From: Oppiella nova
Lineage: Eukaryota; Arthropoda; Arachnida; Sarcoptiformes; Oppiidae
Direction: 5' to 3'
DNA length: 20,033 nt
NCBI GenBank assembly: GCA_905397405.1
Contig: CAJPVJ010000847.1
Location: 1-20,033, forward strand
Shown: one piece after another, positions 1 to 9,655 of the stretch
Layout: the number at the start of each line of letters is the position of its first letter
Position numbering within the stretch: the stretch's first letter is position 1
Position numbers and translations under genes: made by a program
Notes under the pieces: generated by a model
Told to the model about the DNA's origin: nothing
Seen by the model: the letters and a program-made list of their open reading frames with translations, nothing else
Database searches by the model: none

Positions 1-320
1 GTTGGCAGTTTGAAAATCAAAATTATTATACAAATAGTTGTGATAATCGTCGTAACAATTAAGTGATTTATGAGGTACTGAGTGACGGCATAAATGGCTA
101 TTAAATGATTGAAGCCATAGATTAGCATGGATATTACGGAAAATGATATAAAATAGCCATTATTTCTGTCATCATCGGATTGCCAGTCAAACACTTGTGT
201 CCGTAATATACCAATTAATACAACGATTAATAAAACTAATGTTATAATAACTACGTTAAAAAATATAAGCAATACTTTGAAACATTCAATACATATGTCT
301 TTCCCACTCATGTCTGACAT
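1..320 (-). CDS. Multi-span membrane protein, 5' part (truncated by window edge)
   Basis: On the minus strand an open frame runs from an ATG at 320 to the window edge without a stop, giving about 106 residues. A second in-frame ATG lies at 311, and an in-frame TAA lies upstream at 369-371. The protein starts with a short Cys-containing segment (ICIECFK), followed by a long hydrophobic span (about residues 15-40). A hydrophilic loop with an acidic DDD stretch comes next, then two further hydrophobic stretches. This is the layout of small four-span proteins (tetraspanin or MARVEL-like topology), but no family signature is visible and I do not name one. Its closest resemblance in the window is the 1011-1481 gene, which has a similar hydrophobic pattern. 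Whether an intron interrupts the visible part is not decidable. Confidence 0.6.
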   Translation of the reverse strand, partial: MSDMSGKDICIECFKVLLIFFNVVIITLVLLIVVLIGILRTQVFDWQSDDDRNNGYFISFSVISMLIYGFNHLIAIYAVTQYLINHLIVTTIITTICIIILIFKLP

Positions 321-1010
321 GACTTCAAGACATTTATTCACCAAATGTTTAGTCAAGAGAATCGATGTTTAAGTTTATATGAAACACAACTGTGTTTTGA
401 TTTTAGCAACAGTTATGTATATTTAGACATTGGTTTTGGTTTATAATTAAATCTATTATTTCTTTTGATCACTAATTTATGTATATCTCGTTATTCGTGA
501 AACTCTTTTATAAATGTCTGTTTCAATACTTTCCAAGACTTTATCACTTCAATACCAAATGTCTGTTGAATGCGGGCAGACATCCAAAAGTCTTGTAGTG
601 TATTGTCTTTAGTGAACTGATTATTATTTTATAGCTTATTGTTAATCACATTATAAGTCAAACATAACACTCAACACACAATTCTGGAGAACTATTCAAT
701 GTTAACAAAACATTGAAAATTAATATCTTATATAAAAAGAATTTCAAATTCAAAAATAGACTTTTAATTAATTTATATCATCTAAATAAGTAATTTGAGT
801 TTTTGTTTATTTTATAAATATATAAACACACCATTTAATAGTTTTAAACACATTTCTTATTATACCGTAAATTTTATACAAACAGTTTAAATAAAATTAA
901 TGTTGCTTGAAAAATTATTTATTTTTCGGTTAAAATTTGTAAAATACTGTAAAATGTACAGTGTAAATTCACAATTCTTGGAAATTGTGATATTTATAGA
1001 AAATATTTGT
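321..1010. other. Gene-free AT-rich spacer
   Basis: No convincing coding region, RNA gene or mobile element is seen here. The minus-strand ORF at 887-1084 is a chance overlap with the 3' end of the neighbouring gene. A TTTATT at 918-923 reads AATAAA on the minus strand and lies about 90 bp past the stop of the 1011-1481 gene, so it may be that gene's poly(A) signal. Confidence 0.5.
918..923 (-). terminator. Candidate poly(A) signal AATAAA for the 1011-1481 gene
   Basis: An exact AATAAA on the minus strand lies 88 bp downstream of the stop of the four-span protein gene. In such AT-rich DNA the hexamer is frequent by chance, so the position is the main support. Confidence 0.4.
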
Positions 1011-1481
1011 CTAAATAGCAGTCGTTGGGAGAGATATCTCATCCTTTGATGTGAAGTAAGTGTTGTGTGTATGAGATGTGGCACTGAATATATGGTTCAC
1101 ATTAGAGAATCCATTGCTTGTGATCTGAACTATATATACAATCGATATGATTATGATTAACAATAAATTAAAATAAGTCAATAGACACGGAATCACTTCA
1201 ATGATCATCGATGGGATGACTATTAGTAAAAGTGATGTAACACTTGTCGTTATGATCAATGCGATTGTATTTCCCACAAATACGGCTATTATATTCAATA
1301 TGAACACAATTATAGCGAAATAATAGATAAAAAGTGAACGAATATTCGCTATGAATATCAATGAGTTGTGTTGCGGTGTATAATAGATTGAATCGACTAT
1401 TGATAAGCATATGATAGACACGTATAGGAGTAAAAGTATCAGTTTTGTGAGTAAGAAAGGTCCATTCCTGATGCACTTCAT
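1011..1481 (-). CDS. Hypothetical single-exon protein with four membrane spans
   Basis: The frame encodes 156 residues from an ATG at 1481 to a stop at 1011, apparently in one exon. The protein is extremely hydrophobic. Likely membrane spans are at about residues 10-30, 48-70, 72-95 and 98-122. A polar C-terminal tail of about 35 residues follows, rich in Ser, Thr and His. A Cys near the N-terminus and a short polar loop between spans 1 and 2 recall the gene at 1-320, which has the same strand and topology, so the two may be tandem paralogues. I do not recognise the family. Four spans with short loops fit tetraspanin, MARVEL or other small integral membrane proteins, but the Cys-Cys-Gly motif of the large tetraspanin loop is absent. 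It could be mistaken for low-complexity AT-rich sequence, but the charged residues cluster between the spans as expected of a real protein. Confidence 0.6.
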   Translation of the reverse strand: MKCIRNGPFLLTKLILLLLYVSIICLSIVDSIYYTPQHNSLIFIANIRSLFIYYFAIIVFILNIIAVFVGNTIALIITTSVTSLLLIVIPSMIIEVIPCLLTYFNLLLIIIISIVYIVQITSNGFSNVNHIFSATSHTHNTYFTSKDEISLPTTAI

Positions 1482-2138
1482 AATTCTGTTTCAATTTACA
1501 TATTTAAACATTATATTCATTTATAAAAGATTAACATTTATAACAATTTTTGAGTTCAAAACACTGTTTTCTAAGCACAAAACACAACTGTTTTGTGTTT
1601 TCAGTAATTTTCTGTTTCAAGTGTTTAGTGCTTTTGGAGAGTTTTGTTTGAGACTCGACTGCAAAACTACAACCAATATATGAATTACCATATATTATAA
1701 TATTATATAATATAACCTTTAGTTCAGAATATTCTGATGATTATTATTATTTGTAATTTTGTTGAAAACTCCACTCAAACTCTTCAGCTTCAAAAGTGTT
1801 CACTCATTCACTCATTTTCCTCTCACTTCACCACAAATTGTGAGCAAATATTTGTTTTGTTATAATTTAGGTTTAGTTGGTGTCGGTTCAGACGCCTCAC
1901 AACTTTTCATATAAATGAATAAACACTCAAAAATAGATTTTCCGATCAAGTTTAATTAGAAATGTTACCAATTTCTTAATTACTTAAAATACTATTTATA
2001 TAAATGACAAATAAAGGTTTTTCTAAAATTTTTTGTTTATTCATTTATGTATATTTTGTACAATATTTTTGATACTAGTTTTTATATAAATTAATTTTTA
2101 TACTTACAGAATTACTAATAAATAAATTTAATTAGCTA
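1482..2138. other. Gene-free AT-rich spacer
   Basis: Nothing clearly functional is seen apart from a candidate minus-strand poly(A) signal for the transporter gene. The plus-strand ORF at 1411-1683 is AT-driven, without recognisable domains, and partly antisense to the four-span protein gene. Confidence 0.5.
2036..2041 (-). terminator. Candidate poly(A) signal AATAAA for the transporter gene
   Basis: Minus-strand AATAAA lies about 100 bp past the transporter stop codon at 2139. It is placed as expected, but the motif is weakly informative in AT-rich DNA. Confidence 0.4.
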
Positions 2139-4318
2139 CTAATGTAAGCTATCATTCAATAGTTTGAGTTTAGAAACACTTTTCTCGTTTGTTTTCTTAA
2201 TTAAATAAATAATCACTAGAAATGTGAAAATTGTTAATACAAAATATAGTAATTCAACAAAAATAAAAATCACTGAATATTTCTCTATAAAAGTGCCCAA
2301 AAAATAGGGCGTAAAGGAAACGGCTGTTTCGGACGTAAACATTAATACGGTTCCGATTTGATTAGTGATATCAATGTATTGCTTAATGAATGCAAACATA
2401 GCCGGGAATAGGGCTGAGAAACCAAAGCCCAGCACAAGGTTTGCGATTCTGAGCACTACTAATGAATTTTGCGAAAAGAAAAGCAATATAAAGCCAATGA
2501 TTACTATTAGAAAGTGGTATTCAATCATAGCTTTCGCTCGTATTTTAATGGCAACGAACACGTTGACTCCCCGGCCGATGGTGTAGGCGATGGCCAGCAC
2601 TGAGATAATACCGGCCGCTCTGTTGGCGGTGAGTCTGAGCTCCATATTCTGGTAATAGGAGGGCCCGAACTGGAAGTGCAGGCCTTCGCACGCGTTGTAA
2701 AACATGAGTAAAATAGCAAACATCAAGATCAGTGTCTTTCTCGGACTTTCATCACTTGTTTTGAATAAATTCTTTTTTTGCTCCGATTTTTTATTCTTGT
2801 AATCAATAGTGTCGGGTAATATCTGCTCGGGCACCTCATATCTTCGTATTACATACATTAGGACCAAAAGTGTCGGAACTAATTGTACAAATAAGGCAAT
2901 TGTGTTGCTTTAAAATCATGTGATAGATTGCAATATGAAAACTTTCACATTACTGTAACTCTAAATAAGTTATTAGCACAAGAGATAACTAAAACTTATT
3001 TGATTTTGACGTAAAACTCTTGAATCAATTTCTGGGTTTGTGTCATATATGGTCTCAATTACAAGCATTTAATTTGGGACATAGAGTGCACACATAATTA
3101 CAAAACAATTCATAAGAAGTGTAAATATTTTAGTTGTGAACACTTGATAGTAGGCATAACAGGGATTCGCAGAGATAACTGAGCTGTCTATATATCTATA
3201 TACTGTATATATCTACTATATGTATATGTACTATAGTATCTAGATACTATATATCTTAGACTAAAAATAACTCACATGTAAACTGAATGAGTCCATTGAT
3301 AAGGAATGGTGTCTTAAGACTCTCTCTTCGCATTTCAACCAAATCCACAGTTTGTGCCGATTTGTTGACAAATGTATGGCTGAGTGTATTAGCGGTGATG
3401 TCATCGTCATTGAGGAACAGCTGATTGACGAGTGGCGACAGAATAGTTCCGATGCCATACATGAATTGGATTAACTGGAGGAATGGCGCCGACCGGTTCT
3501 GCCAGATCTCAATGAGCCATACGTTTGCAATACTGTTCCAACACCCGGACCCCAAACCCACTGCCAGACCACACGCGTAGATATGCGGCAGTGATTGGGA
3601 ATATGGGATCAAAAGTGATGCCACACTCATTAGACTTAGTAATACAGATGCAGTCAGTTGTCGGTTAATGTATTTATACAGGAATCCAACTGAGGATCAG
3701 GATCATTTGTAAATTATTAATAATAAATAAGTAATAGTTATAATTTAAAATAAGATATCCAAGCTTATTATTTTTTTTGTAAAAATTTTATATTTGACTA
3801 TAATTGAAAAGCACAAAACTTTAAAAAATAATGTTTACTCACAAAGAGATCCAATTAAATAACCAATTGATACAAATGAATTGAATAGTGATATGTTGTT
3901 CATCGATGTGTTCAAAATTAATTTCAAATCAATCATAACAACGAAAAACATATGTCTTGTCATTCCCTTCAAATGAAAAAAATATTATACAAATTAACAA
4001 AACTTTAAAATTCTTTAAGAATTGCAAAGAATTAAAGAATTATAAAGAATTTAATTACAAATGCTGTGTGATTTAAAAGCATGATTATTGTATAAACATA
4101 AAGGTGCCAGGAGGACTTTAACTTCTCATTCACTGTATTTCTATTAATCAAATTTATTTTGATTTTATGTGTCATTTCTGTCCACAAAAAAATAAAGACT
4201 TTCCAAATATGGCTACAATTTTTAATTATTAAAATAGAAAATCCAAACAACCTTTTTCTATTTGTGCTACCAGTCCTTTATATACGTGAAATCCTTTTGC
4301 ATTTGTGGCGCCAAACAT
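2139..4318 (-). CDS. NaGLT1/MFSD4-like major facilitator superfamily transporter
   Basis: Five exons join in frame: 4318-4252, 4177-4059, 3966-3843, 3689-3272 and 2907-2139, giving about 498 aa, a normal length for the family. The family is known for sodium-dependent glucose transporter 1 and MFSD4. These are 12-span plasma-membrane carriers of sugars or other small solutes, and the substrate here cannot be told. Recognisable stretches are GYLIGSLFGFLY after span 2 (the family's GSL-G-G loop before a Tyr) in exons 3-4, CGLAVGLGSGCWNSIANV in exon 4, and YTIGRGVNVFVAIKI plus an F-SALFPAMFAFI segment in exon 5. The start ATG at 4318 is in frame with exon 2 through a phase-1 intron. Introns 1-3 have good splice sites with consistent phases 1, 0 and 1. 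Intron 4 is a problem. The consensus donor GTGAGT at 3275 would give phase 1, while the only obvious acceptor (AG at 2909-2908) needs phase 2. The model therefore uses a weaker GT at 3271. Confidence 0.8.
3232..3251. repeat. 20-bp perfect palindrome within AT-rich simple sequence
   Basis: TATAGTATCTAGATACTATA is its own reverse complement. It sits at the end of a TA-rich tract (about 3186-3256) in intron 4 of the transporter gene, about 20 bp downstream of the exon-4 donor on the minus strand. Confidence 0.8.
4009..4054. repeat. Imperfect AAAGAATT repeats in a transporter intron
   Basis: The word AAGAATT recurs about four times within 45 bp, inside intron 2 of the transporter (between 3966 and 4059). 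It looks like replication-slippage simple sequence and no function is inferred. Confidence 0.6.
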
Positions 4319-5589
4319 TTTTTGGTCAATAGTTATCTCAGTACTAATTGACAGACAATTTACAGGTCGTCTCAGATTTGAGATATGATTATATCAAGTG
4401 TTTCGCCGATAAATAGTTTTATAGAAATAGAAATTTATTTCCAAAATAGTGTCCCATTGATAAGGATTCCTACAAATGATACACTATTTTCACATAACAT
4501 TGAATGCTATTACAAATATTTAGTTGTTTATAAAAAATATTCTACCAGTAAGGCTAATCCAAAAACTACCACAAAATGTATAGTATTTAAGCTGATTTAT
4601 TAATGAATCATTTGTTTAGTCGAAAAATGCTATTTAATGTTATCGAAAACATTATCAATAATAATTCTTGTTATATTTTTATATACTGTATTTATGAAAC
4701 TCTGTCAGCCAGGCACTACAAGTCCTATCTATTGTCAACACTTCCCTCCCATGCCATCATAAATAAGAGTCACATTAGAAATGATTAAAAATGTAAACAA
4801 ATAGCATATAGTCTCCCATATGTGCCCCATATGTCCCCAAAACACTTCTCATATCTCTGTTCTAATTATTATAAGAGTTTTGACGCCAATTATCTAATGG
4901 TATTGACTGTTAAATAAAATATTGTACACTATATTACACACATTACATGAATGTCATTATAACTTATGTTTTGTGTATTCAATGTATGCGAGAATATGAT
5001 CGATGGGAATAGAAACCGACAAAAACTAGTTTATTTTATTCAAAGATTAATAACAAAAGTTATTTAATATAATGCAATATCTAGTTTAAGTGATAGATGT
5101 TAAACAAATATTATTTATGTTTGCAACAGAAATTGTGAAATTTTAATTCAGTTGCTATTTGTAACACTGACATAGTACTGTATTATGAATATTTGCTAGT
5201 TATACTGTATGTTATAACTTATAACACTACCCTGATATAAGTTAGTAACCCTTGTATATTCTTTAAAAAGACTTATCAAAAATTTTTAAACATTAGTCTA
5301 TTAAAAAGCAAATCAAAATATTAATTTTATAAATTCATTAAATTATACTTACTGGAATTTTGGAAATTATGGAAATTTTATATAATTTATTTTTAAATTC
5401 TTATCTTAAATTTTTTATATTTTATAATTCAAGTTTAACCAAAACTGGATTTTTCTATCAAAAAATCGAGAAATACAACATTCTTTGAGTACACATCCAA
5501 AGACCTACAAAAATACATAACTTATTATTTTTGCTATAAAATAATCTTTGTCTTTGTTTAATCACTAAGTGATTGTTTATTTAATAAAA
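4319..5589. other. 1.27-kb divergent intergenic region between transporter and serpin 1
   Basis: The region contains the 5' flanks of two divergently transcribed genes. The plus-strand ORFs at 4385-4603 and 4603-4788 abut each other, have AT-driven composition and show no domain, so I treat them as chance. A short near-tandem word, CCCATATGT, occurs twice at about 4814-4841. A TATA-like box at 5535 belongs to serpin 1. Otherwise nothing is seen. Confidence 0.5.
5535..5541 (+). promoter_or_regulatory. TATA-like box upstream of serpin 1
   Basis: TATAAAA lies 49 bp before the serpin 1 ATG at 5590 and is followed by CTTTGTCTT. Serpin 3 also has TATAAAA (9566) and a CTTTGTCTT word (9550-9558), but in the opposite order. 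Weak evidence in AT-rich DNA. Confidence 0.35.
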
Positions 5590-7139
5590 ATGTTCAAAAC
5601 ATACTTAATAATAATTTTACAATTAGTTATACTTGAAAAGTGTGGCACTTTTGCGGGAAATGTAAAATTTTCTGAAATCAATAATAAACTCGCGATAAAG
5701 TTATTGAAAGTATTGCCAAAACAACAAAATAACTTTTACTCGCCTTTGAGTATCACTACATCATTGACCATATTATTGAAGGGATCCAATGGTGTGACTC
5801 AGAATGAGCTCAAGAATGTGCTGGATATTGATCAAAATAGTAAATACATATTTAATAAAATCATATTTATTTGAACTGAACTTATTAATTAATATTTAAT
5901 TTGACTTTTAAAGCAAATCTCACTTCATTAGAGGAAAGTCTTAAAAAACAATTGAAGTTAATTGAAGACCAAATTGAGAATGAAGTGAATATACGTTTAG
6001 CTAATCGTATAATACTATTGGATAAAAATCCATTACTAAAACCGTTTGAAGATTTTGCATACAATATGTCAAATACTGATCTAAAATTCGTAAACTTTAA
6101 GAGGAATTCCGAGTTTATTAATGAGGAAAACAATAATTGGATTCATAGCGAAACCAAAGGAGTTTTCAGCCGATTATTTGACACCGAATTGAGTGACAAT
6201 ACATCACTTGCTTTGGCTAACAGTGTATTCTTCGAGGCCTTCTGGAAGAATGCTTTCACTCAGAAGTATACCATAAGAGAGGAAAAGGAGTTTTCAGCCG
6301 ATTATTTGACACCGAATTGAGTGACAATACATCACTTGCTTTGGCTAACAGTGTATTCTTCGAGGCCTTCTGGAAGAATGCTTTCACTCAGAAGTATACC
6401 ATAAGAGAGGAGTTCTTTGGCGACACTCTCACAGAAGTCGAGACAATGAAAATGTGGAGAAAAATCAGATATGTCTTAAGCCCTCAATTAAACGCATCAG
6501 TCATTGAGTTACCATTTCGTTATGAAAGTGACATTTCTTTAATAATTGTAAGTCTAATATAATGTGTAATATATTAATAATACAATAATACCATAAATAT
6601 AAAGTAATTTCTATTCATTACTCAGTTATTGCCTAACAGTAGGACAGGGTTGAGCTCAATGTGCGATAAACTGGATATTAAAATACTGAATACTGTTTTG
6701 AATCAATTGGACGACGACTCGAGTGAAAAACATTTAGTGTTGTCTTTGCCTAAGTTTGCTGTTAAAACCGGTATAAAAAGCGAAACAACTTTATTTATCT
6801 CGTTTACAATTAGTTGTTTAATTAATTTATTTATTAGAATATGATTTGGAAAATGAATTCAAGAGATTGGGTTTGAAATCGATGTTCAACTCTTCCGCCG
6901 ACTTATCGGGTATTAATGGCGACAAGAATTTGCATTTATCTCAAGTCATACATAAGGCATACATTGAGATCAAAGAGGAAGGCATCCAATCGTCGGAATT
7001 ATCGGAACTCCTATACATTCCGGCCGTCAATCCATTTGTGCGACACATCCCCGTCAAAGTCAATAAACCCTTTCTTTTCATTATCAAAGACAATAAATCA
7101 GAGCTCATCCTAATGTTGGGTCAGTTGAGGACTCTTTGA
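5590..7139 (+). pseudogene. Serpin 1, frame broken by a 128-bp tandem duplication
   Basis: Four exons are evident: 5590-5839, 5914-6547, 6626-6770 and 6838-7139, with intron phases 1, 0 and 1 as in the two serpins downstream. The N-terminus is a hydrophobic signal peptide, followed by the serpin motif NNFYSPLSI. Later come the shutter-region motif NSVFFEAFW, the segment ADLSGING and the C-terminal signature VKVNKPFLFII. Exon 2 contains a perfect 128-bp direct repeat (6156-6283 and 6284-6411). Since 128 is not a multiple of three, translation leaves the serpin frame and stops at 6318-6320, while copy 2 continues in the original frame. Without the extra unit, exon 2 would be 506 bp, exactly the size in serpin 2. 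The reactive-loop hinge is also non-canonical: after EEG it reads IQSSELSEL instead of small residues, so even an intact version would be a doubtful protease inhibitor. Alternatives are a polymorphic null allele or an assembly artefact. Confidence 0.8.
6156..6411. repeat. Perfect 128-bp tandem duplication inside serpin 1 exon 2
   Basis: Copy 1 is 6156-6283 and copy 2 is 6284-6411, and I find no mismatch between them. Both start AAAGGAGTTTTCAGCC and end AAGAGAGGA. The unit carries no splice sites that could remove one copy cleanly. It shifts the serpin frame by two bases and creates an early stop in copy 2 as read from copy 1. Confidence 0.95.
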
Positions 7140-7220
7140 CCATCAAATTCATAACAAATTTAAAAACTTAGTTATAAATTATAACAACATTTCTCTAAAA
7201 AGTTTTAAAATAATTTATTC

Positions 7221-7226
7221 AATAAA
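7221..7226 (+). terminator. Candidate poly(A) signal for serpin 1
   Basis: AATAAA lies 82 bp after the serpin 1 stop codon, a typical distance for a short 3' UTR. Confidence 0.5.
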
Positions 7227-7457
7227 CTTTAAACTAATCGTAAAATAAAAAAGTTTTCATGAACTTCAACTTAAGTTATTTATTTAAACTTCAAAAACTT
7301 CAACAAAATTCGTGTTTTTATCGAGATTTGTATTTTGTCTCCAAAATTTTACTATCTTTTGAAAAACAAGTTTAAGTGAAAAAATAGTCGTGAATTAAAT
7401 CTAGAAAAACTTGACATAACTTTCCGGTCAACAACACAGTCAAAAAATTTTAAATTT

Positions 7458-7464
7458 TATATAA
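7458..7464 (+). promoter_or_regulatory. TATA-like box upstream of serpin 2
   Basis: TATATAA lies about 52 bp upstream of the serpin 2 ATG, a distance close to that in serpin 1. Low specificity in this AT-rich context. Confidence 0.3.
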
Positions 7465-7515
7465 CATATGATTTCTGTTTGAAAAAGTGAGAAGTTTTAC
7501 ACAAATTTGTTCAAA

Positions 7516-8898
7516 ATGTTGGCTCTAATAGCAGTTATTGGTATATCAATTGCAACAGTAATCCATTCAACAGAGGCCTCACAATTCATTCAACAAAATA
7601 ATAGATTGTCTTTAAGTCTATTAAATGTTTTGCCACAAAATCAAAACAATTTCTTCTCTCCTCTGAGTATCACTTATTCCTTACACATGCTATTGAATGG
7701 TGCGAACGGCCGGACACTTACTGAACTCCAGGAGCTCTTCAATATTCAACAAAATGGTACAAAATGGTGAAATGATATTTCAAAAATTGATTTATATTTA
7801 TCATTATTAGAAACATTGGACTCAATTAATGATAATATTAAAAGTACATCGGATTTAATAATAAGTAAACTTTCACCCAAAGTTGACATTCGCTTTGCAA
7901 ATCGTATCCTATTATCAAATGCTTATAACTTATCCGAAAGTTATAGTAATGTAATTAAAAACAAATTCAATTCAAGTGTTGATTCAGTAGATTTTCTTAG
8001 AAATGCTGTTAATATAACGGATAATATTAATGAATGGATTAGAGAACAAACAAATGGCAAAATTGATAGACTTTTTGAAACTTTAAGTAATGATACCCTG
8101 TTTGTCATATCAAATGTACTGTACTTCAAAGCCGGTTGGGAATACCCTTTTGATGCATATGTGACATCCGAAGATGATTTCAATGGTTATGAGAAGACAA
8201 CAAAAGTACAATTTATGAGACAACAGAAAAAATTTCGATACAGTTTTGAATCACAATTAAACGCATCTCTCATTGAATTGCCGTTCAGTCGTGAAAGCAA
8301 TTCTTCAATGATTATTGTAATTGTTTTTTATATTATAACCAATTTCGTAGACATGTTGTTAACGAATCATGAATTTATTGACAGATATTACCAAACACAA
8401 ACACCTCCAGCGGTTTGAATGACACGATTAAAAATTTGGACAATATATCACTTAATAATGCCGTAAATAAGTTGATTACCTCTGAGAGGAGACAACTGGA
8501 CCTATGGCTTCCTAAATTCAATTTGGATACGAGTCAGTAGTTGTTGTTTTATTTGATATTCAAATTATGCCTTAACCTCATGTCTCTGAATCTGTGAATT
8601 AGATTATAATCTCAAGAATCCACTCAAACGGTTGGGATTGAGCTCTTTATTTGAGTCGAGCGCCGACTTGTCAGGCATTACTGGCACTCGTAATGTCAAA
8701 GTGTCGGAAGCCATACATAAGGCTGTGTTCAAAGTGACTGAAGTGGGCGCCGAGGCCTCGGGTGCGGTCGGCATTGTAGGCGTTCCTCACATTTGGATTC
8801 CACCCCTTGAGGTCAAGATTAACAGACCTTTTCTATTCTTAATACGAGATAATACTTCGGGTTTAGTGCTATTCATGGGTCAGACGATTGACATTTAA
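7516..8898 (+). CDS. Serpin 2, secreted, probably inhibitory
   Basis: Exons 7516-7756, 7811-8316, 8385-8532 and 8603-8898 join in phases 1, 0 and 1 to 396 aa, a standard serpin length. Residues 1 to about 20 form a signal peptide (hydrophobic core ALIAVIGISIATVI), so the protein should be secreted. Serpins trap serine or cysteine proteases by inserting the cleaved reactive loop into a beta-sheet. Visible motifs are NNFFSPLSI in exon 1, the shutter motif NVLYFKAGW in exon 2, SSADLSGITG in exon 4 and the C-terminal signature VKINRPFLFLI. The hinge reads EVGAEASGAV, with small residues at P14 and P12-P9, which fits an inhibitor. Counting 17 residues from the hinge Glu puts P1 near His-361, in VPHIW, so the target protease is not obvious. 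The ATG at 7516 is the first in frame after the TATA-like box. Another donor 10 bp downstream of the chosen exon-1 donor would break the phase. Confidence 0.9.
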
Positions 8899-8965
8899 TT
8901 TAATTTACAATTTATTTAAATTGTAATTCTATTTATTTAATTATTTGTTTAATTGATTTATTTGA

Positions 8966-8971
8966 AATAAA
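8966..8971 (+). terminator. Candidate poly(A) signal for serpin 2
   Basis: AATAAA lies 68 bp past the serpin 2 stop codon, matching the distance seen for serpin 1. Confidence 0.5.
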
Positions 8972-9565
8972 TATTTAACAAATATGAAATAATGATTTAA
9001 ATGTATGTGTGCAATATTAAGAATTTTCTCATATATTTGCATAGACAATGTATTATTTAATAAAACATTTCACACATTAATGTAATAAATTATTATAAAC
9101 TAAACCATTAATTCAAATGTCAAACGCACAAAGACCTTCAAAAAACAATTGTCTTTTTTGTATTATTCATAAAATTTTATACTAAATGACGGGAAATCAG
9201 AATATATTTCTAAGGGATAAACAATTTTTTAAAAGGAAAATGATATCTTCTGCTGATAAGAGTTATTATTACGTGAATGAAAATATGTACTCAAAGTAGT
9301 GAAAGTAAAAGAGTATTTAAAGTAACCAAAGTATACAAAATACTTTTAGTATTCTGGCATAAATTCCGAGAAAGCTATTTATTTTATATTTATTATGATT
9401 ATATAATAAATGTAAAAACATTTTATAGACTATTGAAAAACAAGTTTTTATTGCGATATTTTCTGTAGAATTTAATGTGTTTTGAAAAATATATTGAATA
9501 TAATTAATGGATAAATTTCTCTGTTTTGTGAAATAAGTCGTAAAAGTTCTTTGTCTTCACATTCA

Positions 9566-9572
9566 TATAAAA
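9566..9572 (+). promoter_or_regulatory. TATA-like box upstream of serpin 3
   Basis: TATAAAA lies 84-90 bp before the ATG, with the CTTTGTCTT word just upstream. The 10-bp repeats lie between this box and the start codon, which may explain the longer distance than in serpins 1 and 2. Confidence 0.3.
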
Positions 9573-9590
9573 TAGTTTTAAAATTATTTA

Positions 9591-9620
9591 AAATTGTTTA
9601 AAATTGTTTAAAATTGTTTA
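9591..9620. repeat. 10-bp tandem repeat AAATTGTTTA x3 in the serpin 3 leader
   Basis: Three exact copies of AAATTGTTTA are preceded by two degenerate copies (about 9571-9590). They lie in the putative 5' UTR or promoter of serpin 3. Confidence 0.85.
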
Positions 9621-9655
9621 ATTAAATCTTATACTTGAATAAAGTTGACAGCAAA

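Larger units (their letters stand above)
7140..7515. other. Spacer between serpin 1 and serpin 2
   Basis: This 376-bp AT-rich spacer holds a candidate poly(A) signal for serpin 1 at 7221 and a TATA-like box for serpin 2 at 7458. Nothing else is seen. Confidence 0.5.
8899..9655. other. 757-bp spacer between serpin 2 and serpin 3
   Basis: AT-rich with no credible gene: the plus-strand ORF at 9277-9468 has no recognisable features. It contains the serpin 2 poly(A) signal, a TATA-like box and the 10-bp tandem repeats just upstream of serpin 3. Confidence 0.5.

Noticed and set aside
4385-4788. Two abutting plus-strand ORFs of 72 and 61 codons
   Set aside because: They have AT-driven composition, no domain and no splice sites that join them into a plausible protein.
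6317-6562. Separate small gene in the second half of serpin 1 exon 2
   Set aside because: It is copy 2 of the 128-bp duplication continuing the original serpin frame, not an independent gene.
7757-7770. Second possible donor (G|GTGAAA) at the end of serpin 2 exon 1
   Set aside because: It would add 10 bases and break the phase with exon 2, whereas the upstream GT keeps the phase shared by all three serpins.
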